DNA from: Mesorhizobium sp. B2-4-15
GTDB lineage: Bacteria; Pseudomonadota; Alphaproteobacteria; Rhizobiales; Rhizobiaceae
Length of the DNA stretch: 64,000 bases
Assembly: GCF_006658505.1 (NCBI RefSeq)
Contig: NZ_VFUZ01000004.1
Span: 186,001-250,000, forward strand
Reading direction: 5' to 3'
Shown: in pieces, positions 1-11,900 of the stretch
Numbering within the stretch: position 1 is the first letter of the stretch
Layout of the letters: the number at the start of each line of letters is the position of its first letter
Notes under the pieces: generated by a model
Database searches by the model: none
What the model saw: the letters and a program-made list of their open reading frames with translations, nothing else
What the model was told of the DNA's origin: nothing
Translations under genes and position numbers: made by a program

Positions 1-3000
1 GGTCTTTTTGTCGCGAACGACATGAACCTTGATCTCGGCGCCCAGCATGTTGAGCGAGGCTTCATAGCCATCCCAATGGCTGGGCAGTTTGGGCCGGAAC
101 GTGATCTGCTTTCCGCGCCGCTCGATGCCGAGGATGCCTTCGACCGCGGCGCGGTATAGCCAGCCCGCCGAGCCTGTGTACCACGTCCAGCCGCCACGCC
201 CGCCCTTGTTACCGACTGCACTGCCGTCTCCGGCATAGATATCGGCCGCGACCACATAAGGTTCGACGCGGTAGTGCTCGGCCGAAGCCTCGTCGAACGC
301 ATGGTTGACCGGGTTCAGCATCGAGAAGCAGCGATAGGCTTCGTCGGTCAGTCCCATCTCCGCGAGTGCGATGACGAACCAGGTGGCGGCGTGAGTGTAC
401 TGGCCGCCATTCTCACGCACGCCGGGCGGATAGCTCTTGATGTAGCCGGGATCCTTGTCCGTCTTCGAAAAAGGCGGCGTGAACAGTTTGACGATCTTGA
501 GCTGGTCGTCGACGAGCAGGTTTGTCGCCTGCTGCATCGCCGTTGTCGATCGCGCCGGGTCGCCCTCGCCCGAAAGCACGCTCCAGGACTGGGCGATGGA
601 GTCGATCTTGCACTCCTGCGACGTGCGGGAACCCAGCGGCGTGCCGTCATCGAAACTGCCGCGCCGGTACCATTCGCCGTCCCACGCCGTGCTTTCAAGA
701 GCCCGCTTCAGGGCCTCGGCATGCTTGACCCAGGCCTGGGCGCGCTTGGTGTCGCCTTCGCTCTTGGCGACGGCGGCGAAGTCACCCAGCGTCTTCAGCA
801 GGAACCAGCCGAGCCACACGCTCTCGCCCTTGCCGTGCTCGCCGACACGGTTCATGCCGTCGTTCCAGTCGCCGCCAAGGATCAGCGGCAGACCGGCGGG
901 ACTGCTGCGCTTGATGGCCAAGTCGAGCGCACGCGCGCAATGGTCGTAAAGCGACACCGTCCTCTTCGATATTTCCGGGGTGAAGAACGCGTCGTGCTCC
1001 CCCTCGCCCAGCGCCTGCCCGTCGATGAAAGGCAATTGCTCCTTCAGGATGCCGGCGTCGCCGGTCACCGAGAGATAGCGCGCCGTGGCGTGGGCCAGCC
1101 AGACCACGTCGTCGGAGATCATGGTGCGCACGCCGGCTCCCGTGCGCGGCAACCACCAATGCTGTACGTCGCCTTCCGGGAACTGCCGCCGTGCGGCGTT
1201 GAGGATCTGGTCGCGTGCCAGCGTCGGATCATGCGCCAGCAGCGCCAGCGTGTCCTGCAACTGGTCGCGGAAGCCAAAGGCACCGCTTGCCTGATAGAAG
1301 GCCGAGCGGGCCCGGATGCGGCAGGCAAGGCTTTGATAGGGCAGCCAGTGATTGACCATGGCATCGAGCGCCTTATCCGGCGTCTCGACCTGGATGGTGT
1401 CGAGGAAGCCGCGCCACTCGCGCTCATTGTCGGCTAGGCGCTGATCGAAATCCTTGCCCCGGTGCTTCTGCACCAGGGCGCTCGCATGAGCCGGGGACTC
1501 GGCATCGCCGAGCAGCCAGAGCAGCGTGACGTCGCCGCCGGCGGGGATTTCGATGTCGCGGGCAATCGCCGCGCAAGGGTCGTCTCCGGCTTCGACGCGA
1601 CCCGAGAGCGCCGCACCGCTCAGCACCGCCTGCGGCAGCTCGCTGGAACCATGCCGGCCGAGGAACTCCGAGCGGTCGGCCGTCACCGAGTGGACGCCGG
1701 CATCGGCGGCAAGGAAAGCCACCCGCTCGCTGAAATCGAGCCCGTAGGGGTTTTGCGCCAGCAACGCGCCGGTCGCCCCGTCGCGGGACGGGACGATGGT
1801 TGCCGCGGTGCGGGACCGATGCCCGCCAAGCACCCATTCGGCATAGGCATAGACGCGCAGCCGCGCCGGCACCGAGCCGGAATTCTGGATGCGCAGCCGT
1901 GTGATCTTCACCGGATCGACCGGATCGACGACATGGGTCAGGTCCATCGACAAGGTCCCACGCTTGGCGCGGAAGGTCGAGAAACCCTGGCCGTGCCAGG
2001 CTTCGTAGGTCACCGAGGGATCGCGCACCACCGCGGCGAGCGGCGAGAACGCCCGGCCGCTGGCCTGATCATAGATGTAGATGCCCTCGCCCGGCCGATT
2101 GGAGACCGGATCATTCGACCACGGCGTCAACTGGTAGTCGCGGCTGTTGCGGCTCCAGGTGAAGGCAGCCCCCTCGGCCGAAGTGTGGAAGCCGAAAGAA
2201 GCGTTGGAGACGACATTGATCCAGGGCTGCGGCGTGGTGCGCCGGCCAGCCAGCCGCACCACATAGTGCCGTCCGTCGCCGTCGAAACCGCCGAAACCAT
2301 TCCACTGGCTGAGGCCGGAGCCATCGGCGCTGGCAACCGCCACGGCTTGCGAGGCATGTGCATGCGCGATCGGAGCCGTCGCCTGAATTTCGCGCGGAGC
2401 CGGCAATCCGGCGGGCACCAGTCCGTCGCGCGCCTGCAGGGCAGCCGCCTCGGCCCGCTCGATCTGATCGAAGATGGTGCCGTTGCGCGTATGCAGCACC
2501 ACCCGGGCAACGGCGAGCAGCGTCTTGTAGGTGGTTTCTTCCATCAGATCGCGGCGCACCGCGAAAATGTGCTGTCTCGGCCCAAGCTCCTTGCCGCGCA
2601 AACGGCTGTTTTCGCACAGCGTCTCGACCGCACGCTGCAGATCCTGGACGTAAGACGAGGCCTGCTCGTTGACGACGACGAAGTCGATCATCATGCCACG
2701 GGTGCGCATATATTCCTGGAAGCGCAGCGCCTGGGCAACGATCTCCAGGTCGGCCACATCGCCGATCCTGACCAGGAAGATCGGGAAATCGCCCGAAATG
2801 CTGGTCGGCCACAGGCTTGACTGCTTGCCGAGGCCGGAGGCGATGGATTCGGCGGGCAGGCGCAGGAATGAATCCGGATAGATCAGATAACGCGCCAGTT
2901 TCTGCACGTTGGCGGCGTCGGTCAGGCTGAGGCCCATATGGCGGGTCTGTACCTGGCTGCGCGTCCAGGCGAGCATGGCCTGGCGTGCAAAGCTCTCCTG

Positions 3001-6000
3001 ATGGTCGAGCCGGTTGATGGCTTCCACCAGTTCGGCGCGGTTGGCTCCGACCACGGTCCAGAAGGTCAGCGAGATCTTCTTGTTGGCGGGCACGCGCACC
3101 TGGCGGCGCAGCGAAGCGATGGGATCGAGCGTGAAGCCGGAATGGCCGCCGAGCCTGGCGCCTGGATCGAAAGCGGCTGCGTCGACGATGGTACGGCCTC
3201 GACCGATGAAGGCGCGCCTGTCGGTCTCGGCCTCGGCATCGCGCGCCGGCCCGGACGGATCGGTGACGAAATGCACCAGGATGACATCGGGCTCACTGGT
3301 TTCACGCTTGCGGCGCGTGGCGAAGATCGCCCCATTGTTGGCGGCGATTTCCGTCTCCACGAACATCTTCGAGAAGGCCGGATGTGCGTTGTCGGAGGCC
3401 TCCGAACCCAGCACCAGCTCGGCAAAGGAGGTCACCTCGATATGACGGTCTGCGGGGCCCTCGTTGAAAAGTGTGACGCGCCGGCCTTCGCCATTGCCTT
3501 CGGAGATGACGATGCATTCAACCTCGGAGCGTAGCGTGCCGACCGTTTTGACGAAGCTCGCCTTGTCGTCGGAAAACAGGGTCTGCGTCCTTTCCTCGGT
3601 CGCACGCTTGGGCTCCGACGTCGCCGACCACCAATCGCCTGTGGCTGCATCACGCAAGAAGATGTAGGAGCCAAGCCGATCCTCGACAGGGTCGGGTTGC
3701 CAGCGGGTGACGGAAAGATCGCCCCAGTGGCTGTAGCCGGAGCCGGTCGCGGTGACCATCACCGAATAGCGGCCGTTCGACATCACATTGGTGGAACGCA
3801 ATGCCCGCAAGGGATCGAGCACGATACGGGTGTCGGGGCTCTCGGTTTCGGTCTCGTCCTTGGCGCGCTCGTCCGCCTCGGTGCGCACGGTTGCCGTCGG
3901 GATATCGCGCGGCGCCCTCTCCTGCAGCAGCAGTTCAGCCGATTCAATCACCGGATCGCTGTGGAAGCGATCGCGCAGGCGGCCTTCGAAGATGGCGTCG
4001 GCGACGGCGGCGATCGACATGCCGGAATGGTGGGCCATGTAATTCTGCACCACGGCGTGGTTGGTGCCTTCCGGCACGCGCTGCGGCGTGAAGTCGACGG
4101 CATCATAGTAGCCATGGCGGCCAAGCGCCCCGATCTCGCGCAGACGCGCGAGATTCTGCACGGCTTCACGCGGGTTAAACTGCGCCGCCAGGATGGTGGC
4201 GTAAGGCGCGATCACCGTGTTCTGGCCAAGGCCGCGCTTCAGGCCGAGGCCGGGCACGCCGAAATTGGTGTACTGGTAGGTCAGTTCCCGGTCGCGGGCG
4301 TTGTAAGCCGCCTCCGAAATGCCCCACGGCACGTTCTTCTGGCGGCCATACTGGATCTGGCGCTTGATGATCAGCTTGCTGGTCTGGTTCAGGATACTGC
4401 CTTGCGGCTCCTTCATCACCAGCGGCGGCATCAGATACTCGAACATCGAGCCTGACCAGGACATCAGCGCACCCTGGAAGCCGATCTCGACGATCGGGCG
4501 GCCGAGCCGGAACCAGTGCTCGGTCGGCAGGTCGCCCTTGGCGATGGCGAACAGGCTGGTCAGCCGCGCCTCGGAGGCAAGAAGGTCGTAGCAGCTTTCG
4601 TCGAGCTGGTGTTCCTCGACCCGATAACCGATCGACAGCAGCTTGCGCTCCGGCCGCATCAGGAAGGCGAACTCCATCTCGAAGGCGAAGCGGCGCGTGC
4701 GCTCGCGCAGGGTCAAGAGCTTGGCGCGCAGCGCTTCGACGGCGTTGTCGTCGCTGTGGGCGTCGTGGACATGGGCCTCGCACGTGGCTTCCAGCCTCGC
4801 CGCCCAATCGACGATGACGTCGCTCTGGGCCGACGCCGCCTCGGTGTGGATGGCGGTGGCCAGCTTGCGGATCTCGCCCGCCAGAACCGCCAGGTTGATG
4901 GTGCGGATCGAGGCCATTTCCGGTTGCGCCTTGATCGTGTCGACGGCGCGCCGCATGCCATCCAGGCGGTCAACAAGACGCTGGCGCAGAGGCCGCAGCT
5001 GGCGGCGATCGTCGGGCAACTCGTCCAGGCTTTCGCTGAGAATGGTCACCGTGTCGAGAATGCCTTCGAAATCGCCCTGGAGATGGACGGAAGGCGCTTC
5101 CGCCCACTCGGCACAGGCAGCCGCCACCGCCACGAGATGGCCGGCGAGATTGCCGCTGTCGACGGCCGAAATATAGAGCGGGTAGAGCGGCTTCAGCGTC
5201 GTGGTGTCGTACCAGTTGAAGAGATGGCCGCGGTTGCGCGGCATGCTCTCTATGGTCGTCATCGTCGCATCGATGCGGGTGATGGCATCGGACAGGCTGA
5301 TCCAGCCGAAATCGCGCGCCGAGACGATCGACAGAAGATAGACGCCGATATTGGTCGGCGAGGTGCGCGGCGCCACGACCGGTGCCGGGCTTTCCTGGAA
5401 ATTGTCCGGCGGCAGATTGTGATGCTCTGCCGTGACGAAGGTCTCGAAATAGTGCCAGGTGCGCCGCGCCACCGTGCGTAGCGCATGGATATCGGCCTGC
5501 GATATGCGCAGGCGATCCTCGGTTTCGGCCGAGCGGCTGATCCAGCTGGCGATCGCCGGCGAGCCGATCCAGAATAGGGCGAAGAAGAAGGCGACGAAGG
5601 CACCGGTGGAATCGGCCAGCACCGGAATGGCGAGACCGACGAAGCCGACGATCACGGCGCCATACATCATGCCATAATAAGAGCCGACGTCGTTGTCGCC
5701 GGCCTTGTGTGCCTGCGAGGCGGTGCGCCATTCCAGGAGGTTCTGGCGGCTGACGAACAGCCGGTAGACCGTGCGCACGATGGCGTCGCCCATCATCCAG
5801 GCATTGTGCGCCATCAGCACGATTTTCAGCGCCACCATGGCGGTGCCGAAGGCGACGTCGCGTGCGAGCGCGGAGAAATGGCCGCGCGGCGTCTGGTCGC
5901 CGCTCTTGGGCAGGATGGCGTTGACCACGTCGAAGGTCGGCGCCATGAACAGGCTGAGGATCAGCAAAGCCTGCCATTGCGCGGCCTGTGTGAAAGGCAG

Positions 6001-8502
6001 CAGCGTCCAGCCGGCGATCGCCGCCATCACCCAGAAGATCGGTGTCAGCGAACGGCGCAGATTGTCGACCATCTTCCAGCGCGACAGGGCCGGAACGCCC
6101 GAACGCGGATCGAGGATGAAGCCCAGCAGCTGCCAGTCGCCGCGTGCCCAGCGATGGTGGCGAGAGGCGTCGACCGAGTAGCGGGTCGGGTAGTCCTCGA
6201 CCAGTTCGACGTCGGTGACCAGCGCGGCACGCGCCAGCGCGCCTTCGAGCAGATCATGGCTGAGGACGGTGTTTTCCTCGATGCGGCCCTGCAGGGCCGC
6301 CTCGAAGGCATCGACATGGTAGAGGCCCTTGCCGGTGAAGGACCCGTCGCCGAACACATCCTGATAGAGGTCCGAGACGGCGAAGACATACGGGTCGAGG
6401 CCGCGATTGGCCGAGAAGACGCGCTGGAAGAACGAAGCCTCGTCGCCACTGGTGAGCGAGGCGGTGATGCGTGGCTGCAGGATCGTATAGCCAGCGGTGA
6501 CGACGCGCTTGGTTGCGTCGAAATGCGGGCGGTTGAGCGGATGGCAAAGCTTGCCGACAAGGCTCGATACGGCATCACGGGTGGTGCGCGTATCGGCATC
6601 CAGCGTCATCACATGGACGACTTTTTCCGGCAGCGGCACATCGAGCGGCAGGAATGTGGTGTCACTGTCGCCGCGCAGCAGCAGGTCGAGCTCGTGCAGC
6701 TTGCCACGCTTGCGCTCCCAGCCCATCCAGGACCCTTGAGCCGCATTGAAGAGCCGGCGGCGATGCAGGATGTAGAAGCGCGGCGCGCCTTCCGAGGGAT
6801 AGCGGGCGTTGAGACGGGCGATCTCGGCGCGGGCGTATTCGAGGATTTCGGTGTCCGCCGCATCGATCTCGATCTTGCTGTCGGGCCAGTCCGACAGAAG
6901 CGCGAAATGGATCTCGTCCGCCAGATTGGCAAGGTAATGCACTTCGATGTTGCGGATGTTTTCCTCGACATCGTCGCGCGAGCCGATCAGCGACGGCACA
7001 ACCACCAGCGTGCGCGCTTCGGGCGGCACGCCGTGCCTGTAGTCATAGCCGATCAGGCGTGTCGGCTTGAGGAACAATGAGACCACGGTGTTGAAGAAAG
7101 CGAGTGCGCCCTCGCTCGCCGGCACGGCGAACAGCGCCAGCATCAGCACGATCGACGGCACCGACAGGCCGAGATTGGCCAGCGCATTGCCCGAAAGCAC
7201 GAGCAGCAGCACGGTCAGCGCGAAGACCGGCAGGACGATGCCAAGCCATCCGGTCTTGGCGAAGGTCCGCTTGACCGTCTGGCTGACGGTCGGCCGATAG
7301 CCGATCGCCCTTTCAAGCTCCAGCCGGCGCGGGCCAACGAGATAAAACCCGACATCGGTATGGGCGGATGCGACAGGGGCATCACTGCCTTCGCTACCGA
7401 CCAACGTGGTCTCACCGACGGCATGACCGGCCAGTTCGATCGCCTTTTCGGCGACGCGGTATTCCGACAGGCTCGAGCGGCGCGCCAATTCCTCGATCGC
7501 GGTCCGGTATTGGTCGCGCGAGAAGAAGTCGAGCGCGGCGAAATCGGTGCGCTCGCGCAGCACGGTATCGATGCGGCTGACGCCTTCGAACCACACCGTC
7601 CAGTCGACGTCGTTGATGAGGCGCAAGCCGCGGATGATGTTGCCGGTCGTCACATTGCCGCTGGACAGCGTGTGATGCTCGGAGATGATGATCTCCTCGG
7701 CATCGGAGCCGGTCTTCTCAAGCTCGCCTTCCAGCCATTCCAGGGCCTTGCCGGCGTTCTGCGATCCATCGCGCAAGCGGTAGAGAAGCTGGGTGGCAAA
7801 GGTGGTGTCCTGGGCGTGCATGCTGAAATTGGCCAGGATCGACTGCCGGTCAGCGCTGTCGTCGGTCGCCAGCACCTTGTCGGCCACCTCGTTAGCGATC
7901 TGGCGCATCTGGCGGGTGCGATTGACCCTGACGGCCAGCCGGCGGAGATTTTCGATCAGCACGAAGCGCAGGAGCGACGGCAGCGCCCAGAGTTCACCGA
8001 TCTTCAGCGGCTCGACCGACTGAAAACCCTGGACGATCGCCTTGAACATCGTCGCCGAGACGGAACTGTCCGAATGCGCCACATAGGTCCAGGCCAGCGC
8101 CAACGCGCGCGGCACGGTGCCGCCATCGGGCAGCTTCAGCGTCGGCAGCTGACGATAGAAGCGGCGCGGCAGGTCGCGCTTGACCTGGAAAATGGTCTCC
8201 TCGACCAGATAGTTGTTGTCGAGCAGCCATTGGGCGGCCGGAGTGATCGTCTCGCCCTTGGCCTGCGCCGCATTGGTCGAGCGATAGACTTCGAGGATCT
8301 TCTTGGCGCTGTCGCGGATGCGGGCCTGGAAATCGAATGGCATGAGGCCGAACAGGTCGGCGAGGTCCCCCTTTGCCAGGCTTTCGCCAAGCAGCCGGAG
8401 GCGTTCCTCCGGCAGGAATGTCGATCTTATCGGCTCTTCCGTAATGGCCGGGAAGCTCGCGCTTGTCTTCTCGATCTGGGCTGGGTTCGTCTGAATATTC
8501 AT
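1..8502 (-). CDS. ndvB: Cyclic beta-1,2-glucan synthase NdvB/ChvB (3' end outside window)
   Basis: Very large inner-membrane enzyme that makes periplasmic cyclic beta-1,2-glucan, needed in rhizobia for hypo-osmotic adaptation and plant infection. The frame is open from ATG 8502 to the window edge (2834 codons), near the usual full length of about 2830, so only a short C-terminus should be missing. Seen: hydrophobic segments near residues 415-470 and about 805-1000; glycosyltransferase motifs DADTRTT (about 632) and RHHRWARGDWQ (about 784); a C-terminal GH94 phosphorylase-like region with GGDWNDGM near 2544. By family knowledge the N-terminal half initiates and elongates the glucan on the protein itself, and the GH94 region controls chain length before cyclisation. 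Transcribed alone, away from the hut genes. Confidence 0.97.
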   Translation of the reverse strand, partial: MNIQTNPAQIEKTSASFPAITEEPIRSTFLPEERLRLLGESLAKGDLADLFGLMPFDFQARIRDSAKKILEVYRSTNAAQAKGETITPAAQWLLDNNYLVEETIFQVKRDLPRRFYRQLPTLKLPDGGTVPRALALAWTYVAHSDSSVSATMFKAIVQGFQSVEPLKIGELWALPSLLRFVLIENLRRLAVRVNRTRQMRQIANEVADKVLATDDSADRQSILANFSMHAQDTTFATQLLYRLRDGSQNAGKALEWLEGELEKTGSDAEEIIISEHHTLSSGNVTTGNIIRGLRLINDVDWTVWFEGVSRIDTVLRERTDFAALDFFSRDQYRTAIEELARRSSLSEYRVAEKAIELAGHAVGETTLVGSEGSDAPVASAHTDVGFYLVGPRRLELERAIGYRPTVSQTVKRTFAKTGWLGIVLPVFALTVLLLVLSGNALANLGLSVPSIVLMLALFAVPASEGALAFFNTVVSLFLKPTRLIGYDYRHGVPPEARTLVVVPSLIGSRDDVEENIRNIEVHYLANLADEIHFALLSDWPDSKIEIDAADTEILEYARAEIARLNARYPSEGAPRFYILHRRRLFNAAQGSWMGWERKRGKLHELDLLLRGDSDTTFLPLDVPLPEKVVHVMTLDADTRTTRDAVSSLVGKLCHPLNRPHFDATKRVVTAGYTILQPRITASLTSGDEASFFQRVFSANRGLDPYVFAVSDLYQDVFGDGSFTGKGLYHVDAFEAALQGRIEENTVLSHDLLEGALARAALVTDVELVEDYPTRYSVDASRHHRWARGDWQLLGFILDPRSGVPALSRWKMVDNLRRSLTPIFWVMAAIAGWTLLPFTQAAQWQALLILSLFMAPTFDVVNAILPKSGDQTPRGHFSALARDVAFGTAMVALKIVLMAHNAWMMGDAIVRTVYRLFVSRQNLLEWRTASQAHKAGDNDVGSYYGMMYGAVIVGFVGLAIPVLADSTGAFVAFFFALFWIGSPAIASWISRSAETEDRLRISQADIHALRTVARRTWHYFETFVTAEHHNLPPDNFQESPAPVVAPRTSPTNIGVYLLSIVSARDFGWISLSDAITRIDATMTTIESMPRNRGHLFNWYDTTTLKPLYPLYISAVDSGNLAGHLVAVAAACAEWAEAPSVHLQGDFEGILDTVTILSESLDELPDDRRQLRPLRQRLVDRLDGMRRAVDTIKAQPEMASIRTINLAVLAGEIRKLATAIHTEAASAQSDVIVDWAARLEATCEAHVHDAHSDDNAVEALRAKLLTLRERTRRFAFEMEFAFLMRPERKLLSIGYRVEEHQLDESCYDLLASEARLTSLFAIAKGDLPTEHWFRLGRPIVEIGFQGALMSWSGSMFEYLMPPLVMKEPQGSILNQTSKLIIKRQIQYGRQKNVPWGISEAAYNARDRELTYQYTNFGVPGLGLKRGLGQNTVIAPYATILAAQFNPREAVQNLARLREIGALGRHGYYDAVDFTPQRVPEGTNHAVVQNYMAHHSGMSIAAVADAIFEGRLRDRFHSDPVIESAELLLQERAPRDIPTATVRTEADERAKDETETESPDTRIVLDPLRALRSTNVMSNGRYSVMVTATGSGYSHWGDLSVTRWQPDPVEDRLGSYIFLRDAATGDWWSATSEPKRATEERTQTLFSDDKASFVKTVGTLRSEVECIVISEGNGEGRRVTLFNEGPADRHIEVTSFAELVLGSEASDNAHPAFSKMFVETEIAANNGAIFATRRKRETSEPDVILVHFVTDPSGPARDAEAETDRRAFIGRGRTIVDAAAFDPGARLGGHSGFTLDPIASLRRQVRVPANKKISLTFWTVVGANRAELVEAINRLDHQESFARQAMLAWTRSQVQTRHMGLSLTDAANVQKLARYLIYPDSFLRLPAESIASGLGKQSSLWPTSISGDFPIFLVRIGDVADLEIVAQALRFQEYMRTRGMMIDFVVVNEQASSYVQDLQRAVETLCENSRLRGKELGPRQHIFAVRRDLMEETTYKTLLAVARVVLHTRNGTIFDQIERAEAAALQARDGLVPAGLPAPREIQATAPIAHAHASQAVAVASADGSGLSQWNGFGGFDGDGRHYVVRLAGRRTTPQPWINVVSNASFGFHTSAEGAAFTWSRNSRDYQLTPWSNDPVSNRPGEGIYIYDQASGRAFSPLAAVVRDPSVTYEAWHGQGFSTFRAKRGTLSMDLTHVVDPVDPVKITRLRIQNSGSVPARLRVYAYAEWVLGGHRSRTAATIVPSRDGATGALLAQNPYGLDFSERVAFLAADAGVHSVTADRSEFLGRHGSSELPQAVLSGAALSGRVEAGDDPCAAIARDIEIPAGGDVTLLWLLGDAESPAHASALVQKHRGKDFDQRLADNEREWRGFLDTIQVETPDKALDAMVNHWLPYQSLACRIRARSAFYQASGAFGFRDQLQDTLALLAHDPTLARDQILNAARRQFPEGDVQHWWLPRTGAGVRTMISDDVVWLAHATARYLSVTGDAGILKEQLPFIDGQALGEGEHDAFFTPEISKRTVSLYDHCARALDLAIKRSSPAGLPLILGGDWNDGMNRVGEHGKGESVWLGWFLLKTLGDFAAVAKSEGDTKRAQAWVKHAEALKRALESTAWDGEWYRRGSFDDGTPLGSRTSQECKIDSIAQSWSVLSGEGDPARSTTAMQQATNLLVDDQLKIVKLFTPPFSKTDKDPGYIKSYPPGVRENGGQYTHAATWFVIALAEMGLTDEAYRCFSMLNPVNHAFDEASAEHYRVEPYVVAADIYAGDGSAVGNKGGRGGWTWYTGSAGWLYRAAVEGILGIERRGKQITFRPKLPSHWDGYEASLNMLGAEIKVHVVRDKKT

Positions 8503-8568
8503 TGAAAATCCGTAAGCGGAGCACTCAGCGGCGTCACCGCCACGGCAATGGCCCTAAAACCGATTCAA

Positions 8569-8584
8569 ATGCAATTGGTTGCAT
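8569..8584. promoter_or_regulatory. Inverted repeat upstream of ndvB
   Basis: Perfect inverted repeat ATGCAA-TTGG-TTGCAT, 67 bases upstream of the ndvB start in the 288-base gap between ndvB and hutD. It could be an operator or part of the ndvB promoter; no regulator can be named. The rest of this gap shows no gene or clear terminator. Confidence 0.3.
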
Positions 8585-8790
8585 AATCCCACTTGCCGAA
8601 AGTTTGTTTCCGCACCACGACAGAGCGTCATCTCTCGACAAGATTCAAAGACGAGCGCTCCTCGCTCCCGTCGGCACTGATCGGCGGCGAGGATTCAGGC
8701 TTTTTCGTGATGCCGGCGACAGCTTACGCTATATTTCGCCGACATCGCGATCATGTTTGGAAACAGGCGGTAACCGTTAGCGCGAAGGCA

Positions 8791-9369
8791 TCAGGGCGCA
8801 GCGGTTATCCGGACCACGAACAGCGTCGCATTCCGGGCGGGCTCGGCCCGCAGGACCGAAGCGTCCGGGCCGAGCAGCAGCGTGTCGAGAGGCCCGAGGC
8901 GAATTGGCCCGGCGTCGGGGAAAACGGCTTCGCCATCGTGACAAAGGATGAGGGTCGAACCGGCCCGGGTCACGATTTCCACAGGCCGCGAAATCGCCAG
9001 GCGTTCGACCGAATGCAGCATGCGGCCGCGGCGAGTCATGACGTTGAGGTCTGTGATCGGGCCGGCGATCAAGGCGGCACGCGTGGGCAGGTCGGCTGGG
9101 AAGGAAAAAGGCGCGGAAGCCGGCGCCAGCCGTGTCGCCGGCTGGCCGGTGATATCAAGCACGATCCCCTCGCCTTCCAGCACCGACAGCGTGCGGTCGA
9201 TGCCGGCAAAACTGGAGAAGGGCCCGCTGCTTTCGACGCGGGCCATCGACACGCGCCAGTCGAACTCGTCGAGCCCGGCGCCAGTGGGAGAGACGGCGAT
9301 TTCCGTCGTCACCCCGCCGCCGTTCTTCCACGGCATCGACTTGTATTCGGCTGCCCGCAGGACGCGCAT
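8791..9369 (-). CDS. hutD: HutD/Ves family protein
   Basis: 192-residue cupin-like protein, last gene of the leftward hut operon, 12 bases after hutU. The N-terminal region with PWKNGGGVTTEIA and WRVSMARVESSGPFSSF is characteristic of HutD. HutD is not one of the catabolic enzymes; in Pseudomonas it has been proposed to restrain hut expression by binding an intermediate such as formylglutamate. The position in the operon supports the assignment; the function here is by family only. Confidence 0.9.
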   Translation of the reverse strand: MRVLRAAEYKSMPWKNGGGVTTEIAVSPTGAGLDEFDWRVSMARVESSGPFSSFAGIDRTLSVLEGEGIVLDITGQPATRLAPASAPFSFPADLPTRAALIAGPITDLNVMTRRGRMLHSVERLAISRPVEIVTRAGSTLILCHDGEAVFPDAGPIRLGPLDTLLLGPDASVLRAEPARNATLFVVRITAAP

Positions 9370-9381
9370 GACGTCAGCCTG

Positions 9382-11055
<1,674 letters not shown>

Positions 11056-11078
11056 TGTCCCTTTCGGATGGCGGCGCG

Positions 11079-11900
11079 TCAGCGACCGGCCCAGTCAATG
11101 GCGGTTTCGAGAATCTGCTTCAGCGTGGCGCGGATTGGAGCGGCATAAGTCGGATCGTAGGGAACCGGCCAATTCTCCGCCGAACCCTTCTCCGCCGGCT
11201 CGCGCATGTAGCCGCGGTTGGCGAGTTCCATCTGTAGCGCGTGAACGCCGTTTTGCGGCTGGCCAAAGGTGCGCGTGATCGAGCCGCCCTTGAAGCGGCC
11301 ATTGACCACCCAGGTCTCGCCAGTCGCCGCGAGGACGCCGGCTACCTTTTGCTGCAGCACCGGACCCGTGCTCTTGCCGTCATTGGTGCCAAGGTTGAAT
11401 ACCGGCAGCGTGCCTTCGAACAGGCGCGGCAGCACCGAGCGGATCGAATGGCAATCGTAGAGCACGATGTTTTCATGCATACCGCGCAGCCGGTCGATCT
11501 CCGCCTTAAGGGCGGCATGGTAGGGCTTGAAATAGGTCTCGCGGCGCTGGTCGATCTCGGACGGGGTCGGCTCCTCGCCCATGCGATAGAGCGGATCGCC
11601 GTCGAACGTGTCGGTCGGGCAAAGCGTGGTGGTCGCCTGGCCTGGATAGAGCGAGGCGCCGGAAGGATCGCGGTTGACGTCAATGACAGTGCGCGAGATG
11701 GCGGTGTGCACGATGGTGGCGCCAAGGTCGGCCGCGAAATCATAGAGCTTGTCGATCCACCAGTCGCAGTCGCGTCGACCGAGCCAGGTCGAGACAAGCC
11801 GGCTCTCTATATCGGCAAGGTCGGTGCCAGTATGCGGGATCGACACCAGCAGCGGCGCCGTGCCTTGCCTGACGGTGAGCCAGGGGGTGGCAGCCATCAC
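11079..11900 (-). CDS. hutG: N-formylglutamate deformylase
   Basis: Last step of the five-step histidine pathway: N-formylglutamate to glutamate and formate. 273 residues of the FGase family, with [12 protein letters not shown] at the N-terminus, [15 protein letters not shown] and YDCHSIRS, which hold the expected metal-binding His/Asp residues. Its ATG overlaps the hutH stop (ATGA), implying translational coupling. Its presence with HutF, and the lack of a HutG-type formiminoglutamase, fixes the pathway variant as histidine to glutamate through formylglutamate. Confidence 0.96.
   Translation of the reverse strand: MMAATPWLTVRQGTAPLLVSIPHTGTDLADIESRLVSTWLGRRDCDWWIDKLYDFAADLGATIVHTAISRTVIDVNRDPSGASLYPGQATTTLCPTDTFDGDPLYRMGEEPTPSEIDQRRETYFKPYHAALKAEIDRLRGMHENIVLYDCHSIRSVLPRLFEGTLPVFNLGTNDGKSTGPVLQQKVAGVLAATGETWVVNGRFKGGSITRTFGQPQNGVHALQMELANRGYMREPAEKGSAENWPVPYDPTYAAPIRATLKQILETAIDWAGR

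Noticed and set aside
1462..2820. Long + strand frames inside the ndvB region
   Set aside because: All are shadows of ndvB, whose frame is continuous and carries the family motifs throughout.
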